64,000 bases of DNA from Pedococcus bigeumensis (lineage in GTDB: Bacteria; Actinomycetota; Actinomycetes; Actinomycetales; Dermatophilaceae): positions 62,001 to 126,000 of the forward strand of contig NZ_RCZM01000007.1 of assembly GCF_006438965.1 (NCBI RefSeq), in the 5' to 3' direction. Shown here one piece after another: positions 45,680-54,812 of the stretch; position 1 is the first letter of the stretch, and each line of letters opens with the position of its first letter. The translations under genes were made by a program, and so were the position numbers. The notes beneath the pieces were generated by a model that ran no database searches, was not told the DNA's origin, and saw only the letters and a list, made by a program, of their open reading frames with translations.

Positions 45680-48600
45680 ATGGCGCGACCCAAGTCCCTT
45701 GTTGCTGCCCTCAGTGGCGTAGCCATCATCGCCGCCGGAGTGGGGTTGCCCCTCGCGGCTGCACCCGCCGGAGCGGCGGACCCGCCGCCACGGACCGCCT
45801 CCCTCGCGGGCTCGCTCCAGGACGAGCTCGGGTGCCCGGAGGACTGGAAGCCCGAGTGCGCGGCCACGGACCTGACCCAGGTCGGCAACACCACGGCATA
45901 CGCCAGGACCTTCTCGCTGCCCGCGGGCAGCTACGAGTTCAAGATCGTCATCAACCACTCGTGGGACGAGAACTACGGCGCCGCCGGCGCCTCCAACGGT
46001 GCCAACATCCCGCTCGTCCTCAAGGGCCCGGCCACGGTCGAGTTCTCCTACGACGACGTGACGCACCAGGTCGGGATCCGGCCCACCGTGCTGTCCGGAC
46101 CCGCGACCAAGGCGGACCGGGCGTATGCCGGTGACTCACTGCGGGCGGGCCTGACCAAGGAGCGCTACTACTTCGTCATGACCGACCGGTTCGCCAACGG
46201 CGACCCGTCGAACGACGCGGGCGGTCTCACGGGCAACCGCCTGCAGACCGGCCTGGACCGCACGGACAACGGTTTCTACCACGGTGGCGACCTCAAGGGG
46301 ATCTCCCAGAAGCTGGACTACATCAAGAACCTCGGGACCACCTCCATCTGGCTGACCCCCTCGTTCAAGAACAAGCCCGTACAGGGGACCGCGCCCAACG
46401 AGAGCTCGGGCTACCACGGCTACTGGATCACCGACTTCACCCAGGTCGACCCGCATCTGGGCACCAACGCGGACCTCACGGCGCTGATCAGCGCCGCCCA
46501 CGCCAAGGGCATGAAGGTCTTCTTCGACATCATCACGAACCACACGGCCGACGTCATCAACTACTCCGAGGGGCAGTACACCTACCGAGACAAGGGGACG
46601 TTCCCCTACAAGGACGCCGGCGGCACCGTCTTCGACGACAAGGCGTTTGCCGAGAAGCCCAACTTCCCCGCGATGGACCCAGCCACGTCGTTCCCCTACC
46701 ACCCGGTGTTCACCAACCCGGGTGACTCCACGGCCAAGGTGCCGGCCTGGCTGAACGACCCGACCAACTACCACAACCGCGGTGACTCGACCTTCGCCGG
46801 GGAGTCCGCTGAGTACGGCGACTTCGTCGGCCTCGACGACCTGTTCACCGAGCAGCAGGACGTCGAGAAGGGCATGGAGGACATCTACAAGGCGTGGGTG
46901 GACTTCGGCGTCGACGGGTTCCGCATCGACACGGTCAAGCACGTCAACATGGAGTTCTGGCAGTCGTTCAACCCGGCGATGCTCGCGCAGGCCCGCCACG
47001 ACGGCAACGACGACTTCTTCATGTTCGGCGAGGTCTACGACGCTCGCCCCTCCTTCATGTCGCAGTACACGACGACGGGCAAGCTGCCCGCGACCCTGGA
47101 CTTCGGGTTCCAGGCGCAGTCGGTCAACTGGGTGCAGGGCAAGTCCGGCACGGACCTGCGTGACCTCTACGCCGACGACGACTACTACACCGACAGCGAC
47201 TCCAACGCCTACGAGCTGCCGACCTTCCTCGGCAACCACGACATGGGCCGAGTGGCGATGATGCTCAAGGGCGCCAGTGCTGACGACGCCGATCTGATGC
47301 GGCGGGTCAAGCTTGCCGACTCGCTGATGTTCCTCACCCGTGGCCAGCCGATCACCTACTACGGCGACGAGCAGGGCTTCATGGGATCGGGCGGGGACAA
47401 GGCCGCCCGGCAGGACATGTTCGCCACCCAGGTGCCGAGCTATGCCACCGAGCAGGTGCTGGGTGACACCCCTGGCGCCAAGGACCGGTTCAACACCGCT
47501 GCGCCGCTCTACCAGCACATCAAGGCGCTGTCCGCGTTGCGGGCCGCAAACCCGGCGCTCGCCGACGGCGCGCAGATCCACCGCTACGCGAGCAGCAGCG
47601 CGGGCATCTTCGCGTTCTCCCGCATCGACAAGGGCAAGAACGTCGAGTACGTCGTCGCCCTCAACAACGCGGACGCTGCGAAGCCGGCCACGTTCGCGAC
47701 CTACGGCCACAACCAGACGTTCGCGCCGGTTTACGGCGCGACGACGTCAGCCCGGTCCGGCAAGGACGGCCGGCTCACCGTGAGCGTCCCCGCCCAGTCG
47801 GTGTCGGTGTGGAAGGCCACGTCACCGATGGACAAGCCGAGGTCCGCCCCGGCGGTCTACCTCACGTCGCCCGGAGCCGGCGACGTCGTCGGCGGTCGCG
47901 CCGAGATCGGTGCGGCCATCCCCGACAACACCTTCGCCCAGGTGTCGTTCCTTGCCCGTCCGGTCGGCACGACGGCCTGGACCAAGCTCGGCACGGACGA
48001 CAACGCGCCCTACCGGGTCTTCCACGACGTCAGCGATGCGACCGTGTGGCCCAAGGGCACCCTCGTGGAGTACCGCGCCGTGGCCAAGGACATCGCGGGT
48101 CACGTGTCGGCCTCCTCGTCCTACGGGATTGTGGGGGACCCGAAGGCCAGCGGCGGCGGCGGTGGTGGCGTGGGTCCGGTGACCCAGCCTGACGCCGTCA
48201 GCGTGCCCGGTGACCACAACTCGGAGATGGGCTGTGCGGCCGACTGGTCGCCCGACTGCCCGCAGGCCCAGCTGACCCTCGACCCCAAGGACCAGATCTG
48301 GAAGGGCAGCTACACCCTGCCGACCGCGCCGTACGCCTACAAGGCCGCGATCAACAAGAAGTGGGACGAGAACTACGGAGCGGGCGCTGTCCCGAACGGT
48401 GACAACATCAGCTACACGGCCCCCGCGGCGAAGCCCGTGAACTTCTACTACGACCACGGGACCCACTGGGTCACCTCCGACGCGCAGGGCCCGATCATCA
48501 CCGCCCCGGGCTCCTTCCAGTCCGAGCTGGGGTGCCCGGCCGACTGGGCACCGGACTGCATGCGGCCCTGGCTGCAGGATCCCGACGGTGACGGCACCTA

Positions 48601-51475
48601 CACCTGGTCCAGCGACCAGCTCCCTGCCGGAACGTACGACTTCAAGGTCGCGCACGGCCTCAACTGGGACGTGAACTACGGAGCCGGCGGGGCTCCCGGC
48701 GGCGCCAACATCACCGTGACGGTCCCGTCCGACGGCATGGTGGTCTCGATCTCGTACGTCCTGTCGACGCACGTGGCCACCGCCAAGGCCGTCAGGGCGG
48801 GTGCCGCACCAGACCTCACCAAGCAGCGCGCCGTGTGGGTGGGCAAGGACCTCATCGCGTGGCCGGCGGCCATGGTCCCCGACGGCGCCACCCCTGCGCT
48901 GCTCAAGTGGCGGCTCGCCTGGTCGGCCACCGGTGGCCTGACCGTCGACGCCGAGGACATCACCGGCGGCTCGTCCGCGCCGCTGCGCTATGACCCTGAA
49001 GGGCTGTCGCCTGCTGTGCTGGCCGCCCACCCCGAGCTCGCGGGCTACCTCGCCCTACGGCTCGACCGGAAGACGGCCGGCAAGGTGCCGGACATCCTCA
49101 AGGGCCAGATCGCGGTCGGCATGTACGACTCGCTGAGCCGGCTGCTCGACGCCACCGGCGTGCAGATCCCCTACGTCCTCGACGACCTGTATGCCGCGGA
49201 CGCAGGCAAGCGTGCCTACGGCGTCACCTTCGGTGGACGGTCACCGTCGTACCGGGTCTGGGCGCCGACCGCACAGCAGGTGGACCTGCTCACCTGGGCC
49301 CCTGGGGCCGCCGGTGATGCGCCGGCCAGCGCCGCCACGCGCACGCACCTCACCCGGGCGTCGGACGGTTCGTGGTCCGGCTCGGCCGGCGTTCGGAACG
49401 CGCGTTACCTGTACGAGGTGACCGTCTACGTGCCCAGCACGGGCAAGGTCGAGACCACCCAGGTGACCGACCCGTACTCCGTTGCCCTGACGCTGGACTC
49501 GACCAGGTCGGTGGCCGTGGACCTCAAGGACACGGCATACCAGCCGTCGCTCTGGCGGACCGCGAAATCGCCGGTGCTGAAGCAGGACGTCGACTCGACG
49601 ATCTACGAGCTCCAGGTCCGCGACTTCTCCGTGAACGACCCGACGGTGAGCGCCGAGAACCGCGGTTCGTACCTCGCGTTCGCGGAGAACGGCAACGGCA
49701 CCAAGCACCTCAAGGCGCTCGCGTCGGCGGGGCTCAACACGGTGCACCTGCTGCCGACCTTCGACATCGCCTCGATCCCAGAGGACCCGGCGAAGCAGGC
49801 GACGCCTGGGTGCGACCTGAAGTCGTTCGCGCCGGACAGCGACCAGCAGCAGGCCTGCATCGAGCCGATCCGGGCCAAGGACGCCTTCAACTGGGGCTAC
49901 GACCCGTGGCACTGGATGGCGCCCGAGGGCTCCTACGCATCGACGGCAGCCAAGGCCGACGGCGGAGCGCGGGTCGCCGAGTTCCGGACCATGGTCGGTG
50001 CGATCCACCAGGACGGCCTGCGCGTCGTGCTCGACCAGGTGTTCAACCACACGCCGACGTCTGGCCAGGCACCTACGAGCGTGCTCGACAAGGTCGTGCC
50101 CGGCTACTACCAGCGGCTCAACGCCTCGGGTGCGGTCGAGACCTCGACCTGCTGCCAGAACGTCGCCACCGAGCACGCCATGGCCCAGAAGGCGATGGTC
50201 GACGCGGTGGTGCTGTGGGCCCGCGACTACAAGGTGGACGGGTTCAGGTTCGACCTGATGGGCCACCACTCGAAGGCCAACATGCTGGCCGTGCGGGCTG
50301 CCCTCGACCAGCTCACCCTGAAGAAGGACGGGGTCGACGGCAAGTCGGTCTACCTCTACGGGGAGGGCTGGAACTTCGGCGAGGTGGCCAACAACGCGCG
50401 GTTCGAGCAGGCCACCCAGGGCCAGCTCGGTGGGACCCACATCGGCACGTTCTCGGACCGGCTGCGTGACGCAGTCCGAGGTGGCGGACCGTTCGACGAC
50501 GACCCCCGCAAGCAGGGCTTCGGCAGCGGCGAGTCCACCGACGCGAACGGGGTGCCGTTCGCCGGCTATGACCCGGCCACGTCGCTGAAGCACGACACCG
50601 ACCTGGTCGAGCTCGGGCTGGCCGGCAACCTGAGGTCGTTCTCGTTGCGGCTCAACCAGAATGGCACGGTCGTGACGGGCAAGGACGTGGACTACAACGG
50701 TTCGCCGGCCGGCTATGCCGACCAGCCCGACGAGGTGATCTCATACGTCGACGCCCACGACAACGAGACGCTGTTCGACAGCCTGACCTACAAGCTGCCG
50801 GTCGCCACCTCGATGTCGGACCGCGTTCGGATGAACACGATGTCGCTGGCCACGACGGCGCTGTCGCAGACCCCGTCGTTCTGGCACGCCGGGGCCGACC
50901 TGCTCCGCTCGAAGTCGTTGGACCGCAACAGCTATGACAGCTCGGACTGGTTCAACACCCTCGACTGGACCGGTGCCGACAACGGCTTCGGGCACGGCCT
51001 CCCGCTCAAGGCGGACAACGAGGCGAAGTGGCCCATCCAGAAGCCGCTGCTCGCCAACGCTGCCCTCAGGCCCGCCGCGGCCGACGTGCAGGCGGCCACC
51101 GTCCAGGCGCAGGACCTGTTGCGGCTGCGGTTCTCGACGAAGCTGTTCCGTCTGGGCTCGGCCTCGGCCATCAACGCCAAGGTCTCGTTCCCCGCGAGCG
51201 GGACGGCCGACGCCCATGCCGGAGTGATCGCCATGCGGATCGACGACACCGTGGGTGTCGACGCCGACCCGCAGCTCAAGGGCTTGGTCGTCGTGTTCAA
51301 CGCGTCGCCGACCGCCGTGACCCAGAAGGTCCCCGGACTGGCCGGTGCCGCGCTCGCGCTCGCACCGGTGCAGCAGGGCGGGTCGGACGCCGTGGTCAAG
51401 ACCGCGACGTGGAACGCCGCAGCCGGGACCGCGACCGTCCCGCCGCGCACCGTGGCGGTGTTCTTCCAGCACTGA
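45680..51475 (+). CDS. pulA: secreted alpha-amylase/pullulanase (GH13), bifunctional
   Basis: 1931 residues from ATG 45680; TTG 45653 is a possible but worse start. Signal peptide (about 1-34). X25-type starch-related module (about 40-135, W-D-E-N-Y-G). GH13 alpha-amylase domain (about 157-713): nucleophile Asp417 in G-F-R-I-D-T, acid Glu451 in F-G-E-V-Y, Asp521 in L-G-N-H-D-M. Fn3-like linker and Gly run, then two more X25 modules (about 839-934 and 938-1037). C-terminal pullulanase half: CBM48-like segment (about 1185), Y-D-P-W-H-W, D-Q-V-F-N-H, Asp1525 in F-R-F-D-L-M, Glu1562 in Y-G-E-G-W, Asp1694 in A-H-D-N-E. Likely degrades starch, glycogen or pullulan outside the cell. Confidence 0.93.
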   Translation: MARPKSLVAALSGVAIIAAGVGLPLAAAPAGAADPPPRTASLAGSLQDELGCPEDWKPECAATDLTQVGNTTAYARTFSLPAGSYEFKIVINHSWDENYGAAGASNGANIPLVLKGPATVEFSYDDVTHQVGIRPTVLSGPATKADRAYAGDSLRAGLTKERYYFVMTDRFANGDPSNDAGGLTGNRLQTGLDRTDNGFYHGGDLKGISQKLDYIKNLGTTSIWLTPSFKNKPVQGTAPNESSGYHGYWITDFTQVDPHLGTNADLTALISAAHAKGMKVFFDIITNHTADVINYSEGQYTYRDKGTFPYKDAGGTVFDDKAFAEKPNFPAMDPATSFPYHPVFTNPGDSTAKVPAWLNDPTNYHNRGDSTFAGESAEYGDFVGLDDLFTEQQDVEKGMEDIYKAWVDFGVDGFRIDTVKHVNMEFWQSFNPAMLAQARHDGNDDFFMFGEVYDARPSFMSQYTTTGKLPATLDFGFQAQSVNWVQGKSGTDLRDLYADDDYYTDSDSNAYELPTFLGNHDMGRVAMMLKGASADDADLMRRVKLADSLMFLTRGQPITYYGDEQGFMGSGGDKAARQDMFATQVPSYATEQVLGDTPGAKDRFNTAAPLYQHIKALSALRAANPALADGAQIHRYASSSAGIFAFSRIDKGKNVEYVVALNNADAAKPATFATYGHNQTFAPVYGATTSARSGKDGRLTVSVPAQSVSVWKATSPMDKPRSAPAVYLTSPGAGDVVGGRAEIGAAIPDNTFAQVSFLARPVGTTAWTKLGTDDNAPYRVFHDVSDATVWPKGTLVEYRAVAKDIAGHVSASSSYGIVGDPKASGGGGGGVGPVTQPDAVSVPGDHNSEMGCAADWSPDCPQAQLTLDPKDQIWKGSYTLPTAPYAYKAAINKKWDENYGAGAVPNGDNISYTAPAAKPVNFYYDHGTHWVTSDAQGPIITAPGSFQSELGCPADWAPDCMRPWLQDPDGDGTYTWSSDQLPAGTYDFKVAHGLNWDVNYGAGGAPGGANITVTVPSDGMVVSISYVLSTHVATAKAVRAGAAPDLTKQRAVWVGKDLIAWPAAMVPDGATPALLKWRLAWSATGGLTVDAEDITGGSSAPLRYDPEGLSPAVLAAHPELAGYLALRLDRKTAGKVPDILKGQIAVGMYDSLSRLLDATGVQIPYVLDDLYAADAGKRAYGVTFGGRSPSYRVWAPTAQQVDLLTWAPGAAGDAPASAATRTHLTRASDGSWSGSAGVRNARYLYEVTVYVPSTGKVETTQVTDPYSVALTLDSTRSVAVDLKDTAYQPSLWRTAKSPVLKQDVDSTIYELQVRDFSVNDPTVSAENRGSYLAFAENGNGTKHLKALASAGLNTVHLLPTFDIASIPEDPAKQATPGCDLKSFAPDSDQQQACIEPIRAKDAFNWGYDPWHWMAPEGSYASTAAKADGGARVAEFRTMVGAIHQDGLRVVLDQVFNHTPTSGQAPTSVLDKVVPGYYQRLNASGAVETSTCCQNVATEHAMAQKAMVDAVVLWARDYKVDGFRFDLMGHHSKANMLAVRAALDQLTLKKDGVDGKSVYLYGEGWNFGEVANNARFEQATQGQLGGTHIGTFSDRLRDAVRGGGPFDDDPRKQGFGSGESTDANGVPFAGYDPATSLKHDTDLVELGLAGNLRSFSLRLNQNGTVVTGKDVDYNGSPAGYADQPDEVISYVDAHDNETLFDSLTYKLPVATSMSDRVRMNTMSLATTALSQTPSFWHAGADLLRSKSLDRNSYDSSDWFNTLDWTGADNGFGHGLPLKADNEAKWPIQKPLLANAALRPAAADVQAATVQAQDLLRLRFSTKLFRLGSASAINAKVSFPASGTADAHAGVIAMRIDDTVGVDADPQLKGLVVVFNASPTAVTQKVPGLAGAALALAPVQQGGSDAVVKTATWNAAAGTATVPPRTVAVFFQH

Positions 51476-51487
51476 CGCCTCAGCCTC

Positions 51488-51521
51488 GACCAGGAACCTT
51501 TGCTAGCAAGGGTTCCTGGTC
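51488..51521. terminator. palindrome between pulA and the convergent MarR gene
   Basis: GACCAGGAACC and GGTTCCTGGTC enclose TTTGCTAGCAAG, giving an almost continuous 34-bp palindrome centred on GCTAGC. A second hairpin GGACAGG-TTGCAG-CCTGTCC follows at 51525-51544, and CCTTTGCTAGCA recurs at 51557. Confidence 0.75.
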
Positions 51522-51584
51522 GGAGGACAGGTTGCAGCCTGTCCACGAACGAGTTTCCTTTGCTAGCAGAGGGTAGGGAACGGG

Positions 51585-52088
51585 TCAGGTCTCGAGGCCG
51601 AGGACGACCTTGCGGAGCAGGGTGTTGAGCTGGACCTTCTCGGCCTCGCTGAGGACGTTGATGGTCTGCTTCTCCCGGACCACGGCCAGCTCGAGGGCCT
51701 GCTTCCACACGGCGCGGCCCGCCTGGGTCGGGCGGACGATGATGCGGCGCCGGTCGAGCGGGTCGATCTCGCGCGTCAGGTAGGCCAGCTCGACCAGCCG
51801 GTCCAGCCGGGAGGTCATCGCGGCCCGCGTGACGTGGCAGGCCTCGGCGAGCTGGGCCGGGGTGGTCTCGTTGGGTTCGGGCTGGATCAGCAGGGTGTGC
51901 AGCGTGTCGTACTCGGCCGGCCCCAGGCCGAGCTCGTCGAACGCGGCCGCGTTGGTCCGCTTGACGTGGCGGTTGATGGCGCCGATCCGCACCAGCACCC
52001 CTTCGACCTCGGGGTCGAAGCCCTTGAAGGTGCGACGCCATCGCTCCACGTGCTGGTCGACCCAGTCCTGCTGTTGTTCCTTGGCCAT
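51585..52088 (-). CDS. MarR family transcriptional regulator
   Basis: 167 residues from ATG 52088. Winged-helix core: L-A-E-A-C-H-V-T-R-A-A-M-T-S-R-L-D-R-L-V-E (recognition helix, about 83-103) and the wing D-P-L-D-R-R-R-I-I-V-R-P-T. Divergent from an MFS gene whose promoter lies in the 76-bp gap, so the probable role is ligand-responsive repression of that exporter. Confidence 0.88.
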   Translation of the reverse strand: MAKEQQQDWVDQHVERWRRTFKGFDPEVEGVLVRIGAINRHVKRTNAAAFDELGLGPAEYDTLHTLLIQPEPNETTPAQLAEACHVTRAAMTSRLDRLVELAYLTREIDPLDRRRIIVRPTQAGRAVWKQALELAVVREKQTINVLSEAEKVQLNTLLRKVVLGLET

Positions 52089-52129
52089 GGGCTGAGTGTG
52101 CCAGATGTGGATACCGTCTGAGAATTAGA

Positions 52130-52158
52130 TGACAGATAGTTAGACGTCGTACTACTAT
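52130..52158 (+). promoter_or_regulatory. promoter and operator region of the MFS gene
   Basis: TGACAG (52130-52135), 17-bp spacer, TACTAT (52153-52158), only 6 bp before the MFS start codon, so the mRNA would be leaderless. The imperfect palindrome AATTAGATGACAGATAGTT (52123-52141; 13 of 19 positions symmetrical) overlaps the -35 and is a plausible MarR site. Confidence 0.55.
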
Positions 52159-52164
52159 CGTCGG

Positions 52165-53415
52165 ATGGATACCAGAACGACACCTTCCTCGGGCTTCCGA
52201 CTCCTGGCCGCGGGCCAGGGACTCTCGTGGTTCGGCGACGCGTTCGCTCCGATCGCGCTCGCCGTCGCCGTGGTGGCAGGGGGTGGCAGCGCCAGCGAGC
52301 TCGGACTCGTCCTCGCCGCGACCATGACGGCTCGCCTGGCGGGCACCCTGCTCGGTGGGGTGTGGGCCGACCGACTCGCGCCGGGCCGGATCATGGTGGT
52401 CAGCGATCTCGTGCGGGCAGCGAGCGCCTTGGCCACCGCCGGATACTTCGCTACCGGGCAGGACAGCCTCGCCCTGCTGTGCGGGCTGGCGGCCGTGACC
52501 GGCGGCGCGGCTGCATTCTTCGGACCGGCCTTCGTCTCGCTGCGGCCACTGCTCGTCGCGGTCGACCGGCGTCACGCGGCGAACGCCACCCTCAACATCC
52601 TGCAGAACTCGGCCTTCATCCTCGGCCCGGCGGCCGCCGGCGTCTTCGTCGCCTGGGCAGGTGCGCCCTGGGCCTTCGTCGTCAACGCCGTCTCCTTCCT
52701 CGTGTCGGCAGCCATCGTCGCCGCGATCCGTGTCGAGGCACCGCGCGCTCCCCGGGTCGGCATGCTCGCGGAGCTGCGCGAGGGCTGGCACGAGGTGACC
52801 AACCGCTCGTGGCTGCTCGCCGGGCTGCTGGCCGCCACGGCATACCACGCTGCCTTTGGTGCCGTCGTCGTCCTGATCGACGTGATCGTCGTGCGCGACC
52901 TCGGCGGTCCGACCGCACTCGGCTGGATCTCGGCGGCCTCTGGCGCTGGGGGGCTGGTCGGCGGACTGCTCGCGCTGCGGCTGCCGCCGAGCCGCCCGCT
53001 GTTCGTCGGCTGGCCGTGCGTGGCCCTGATGTCACTGTTCGCAGCGGCGTTCGCGTGGCCGGGGGACCTCGTGGTGATCGTCGGTGCGGCCGTGGTGGCC
53101 TTCGGTGGGCTGATGTACTTCTCGGTCTGCTGGGACACGGCGCTGCAGGACGGCGTCCCGCACGCGGTGCTCGCGCGGGTGTCGTCCTGGGACATCCTCA
53201 CGTCGTTCGTGGCGATCCCCGCGGGGAACGCCCTCGCCGGACCCCTCGCTCACACCTTCGGCACCGCACGGGTGATCGTCGTGGCGGCGGTGGTGATGGC
53301 GCTCGCCTCCTTCGCCCCGATGCTGGTCCGCGGCTCACGCGAGCTGCGCCGGTCCACCAGCGTCCCGGCGGCCGAACCTGCTGCGGCCGAACCTGCTGTG
53401 GCCGCGCACGGGTGA
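52165..53415 (+). CDS. MFS transporter (DHA3-like)
   Basis: 416 residues from ATG 52165. About twelve membrane segments; start G-Q-G-L-S-W-F-G-D-A-F-A-P-I-A-L-A and loop G-G-V-W-A-D-R-L-A-P-G-R resemble drug- and siderophore-type exporters. C-terminal Ala/Glu-rich tail. Paired with a divergent MarR regulator; substrate unknown. Confidence 0.85.
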   Translation: MDTRTTPSSGFRLLAAGQGLSWFGDAFAPIALAVAVVAGGGSASELGLVLAATMTARLAGTLLGGVWADRLAPGRIMVVSDLVRAASALATAGYFATGQDSLALLCGLAAVTGGAAAFFGPAFVSLRPLLVAVDRRHAANATLNILQNSAFILGPAAAGVFVAWAGAPWAFVVNAVSFLVSAAIVAAIRVEAPRAPRVGMLAELREGWHEVTNRSWLLAGLLAATAYHAAFGAVVVLIDVIVVRDLGGPTALGWISAASGAGGLVGGLLALRLPPSRPLFVGWPCVALMSLFAAAFAWPGDLVVIVGAAVVAFGGLMYFSVCWDTALQDGVPHAVLARVSSWDILTSFVAIPAGNALAGPLAHTFGTARVIVVAAVVMALASFAPMLVRGSRELRRSTSVPAAEPAAAEPAVAAHG

Positions 53416-53439
53416 GGTCGTGGGCGGGCGACCATGGTC

Positions 53440-53487
53440 GCGCCCTGCTCCTCGTTCGCCCTGCTGAGGCGAGCGAGGAGCAGGCGC
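53440..53487. terminator. terminator between two convergent MFS genes
   Basis: GCGCCCTGCTCCTCGTTCGCC pairs with GGCGAGCGAGGAGCAGGCGC (one G-U, one bulge) around a 7-nt loop. Confidence 0.75.
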
Positions 53488-53519
53488 CTGCACGGGACCG
53501 TGCTCGTCCGTTGACGGGG

Positions 53520-54812
53520 CTAGGCGGTGGCAGGGTCCTCGACGTCCTCGACAGCCAGGTCCTCAACGGGCTGGCTGCGTCCACGACGCCAGGCCGGGAG
53601 GAAGCAGACGAAGCCCACGGTGCTGATGGCCCCGGCGACGACCATGGCGGTCGCGATCGAAGTCTGCGCAGCCAGCAGGCCCAGGAGGGGGCCGGTCACG
53701 GCGCCGCCCGCCTGCATGACCAGTGAGCCCAGCGACAGGATCGTGGCGCGGTTCTTGGCGCTCGCCTCGCGGTGCATGAGCCCCATGTAGGCGGGGCTCG
53801 CGGCGCCGTGCAGCGAGTAGGTCACGAGGTAGGCCGCGATGAGTGCGGCTGGTCCCAGGACGAGTCCCATCGCGACCACGCCGAGGCCGTTGAGCACGCG
53901 ACCGAGCACCGCGGCGGGCACCAGCCCGAAGCGGTCGGCGGCGCGACCTCCCAGCCACGACCCCACCGAGAAGAGCGCCCAGCCTCCTGCCGCCGCGGGG
54001 CCCATCCAGGCGCCGGCTCTGGCCTCCGAGCCGAGCAGGTCGGACAGCCGGAGGGGCATCAGCGTCTCGTAGGCCATCATCCCGATGACCCAGAAGAGCT
54101 CGACTGCGACGAGCCCGGCCAGCACCCGGTTGCGAGTCACCAGACGGATCCCGTCGCGCACCACGACGGGGGTCTCGCGGACGGAGTCGGCCAGCCGAGC
54201 CCGCATCCCGTCGTCGCTGCGTGGGGTCTCGCGCAGCAGCACGGAGGTCGCGACCAGGTGGACGACGCACAACGCCACGAAGACCTGGATCGGCAGGAGC
54301 AGCGCGCTCGAGTCGCGGAACGGGTGCCAGGCGACCAGGCCACCGGACACCAGGGCGCCGCCGCCCATGCCGAGCCCGACCAGCACGCCCTGGGCCGACA
54401 TGGCGCGGTGGACGTCGGCGCCTGGCTCGCGCTCGTGCACGGTGTCGACGTACCAGGCTTCCAGGGGACCGGAGTCGAGCGCCCGGTAGACCCCCATGAG
54501 GCCCGCGGACAGGGCGAACTGCCAGAACGAGTGGGCGAAGAGGAAGGCCACGCCGGCGCCGATGTTGACCATTCCGGCGACGAGCAGGAGGGGACGCCGC
54601 CCCAACGCGTCGGCGAACCCGCTGGTCGGCAGCTCGAGCAGGAAGACCATGATCCCCTGGGCGGTCATGTAGAGGGTGATCTGCTGGACGGTGAGGCCGC
54701 GCTCGCGGGCCACGAGGGTGAAGATGCCGACGACGAAGCCGACCGGCAGCCACCGGGTCGTGCTGAGGATGAGGAAGACCCGCTTGGCGGCAGTGGGGGA
54801 GAGGGTGGTCAT
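53520..54812 (-). CDS. MFS transporter
   Basis: 430 residues from ATG 54812, which overlaps the stop of the ArsR-type gene (ATGA). About twelve membrane segments with F-A-D-A-L-G-R-R-P-L-L in the first cytoplasmic loop (the MFS A-motif) and an acidic C-terminal tail (E-D-L-A-V-E-D-V-E-D). Co-transcribed with its upstream regulator, so probably an exporter that the regulator controls. Confidence 0.85.
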   Translation of the reverse strand: MTTLSPTAAKRVFLILSTTRWLPVGFVVGIFTLVARERGLTVQQITLYMTAQGIMVFLLELPTSGFADALGRRPLLLVAGMVNIGAGVAFLFAHSFWQFALSAGLMGVYRALDSGPLEAWYVDTVHEREPGADVHRAMSAQGVLVGLGMGGGALVSGGLVAWHPFRDSSALLLPIQVFVALCVVHLVATSVLLRETPRSDDGMRARLADSVRETPVVVRDGIRLVTRNRVLAGLVAVELFWVIGMMAYETLMPLRLSDLLGSEARAGAWMGPAAAGGWALFSVGSWLGGRAADRFGLVPAAVLGRVLNGLGVVAMGLVLGPAALIAAYLVTYSLHGAASPAYMGLMHREASAKNRATILSLGSLVMQAGGAVTGPLLGLLAAQTSIATAMVVAGAISTVGFVCFLPAWRRGRSQPVEDLAVEDVEDPATA

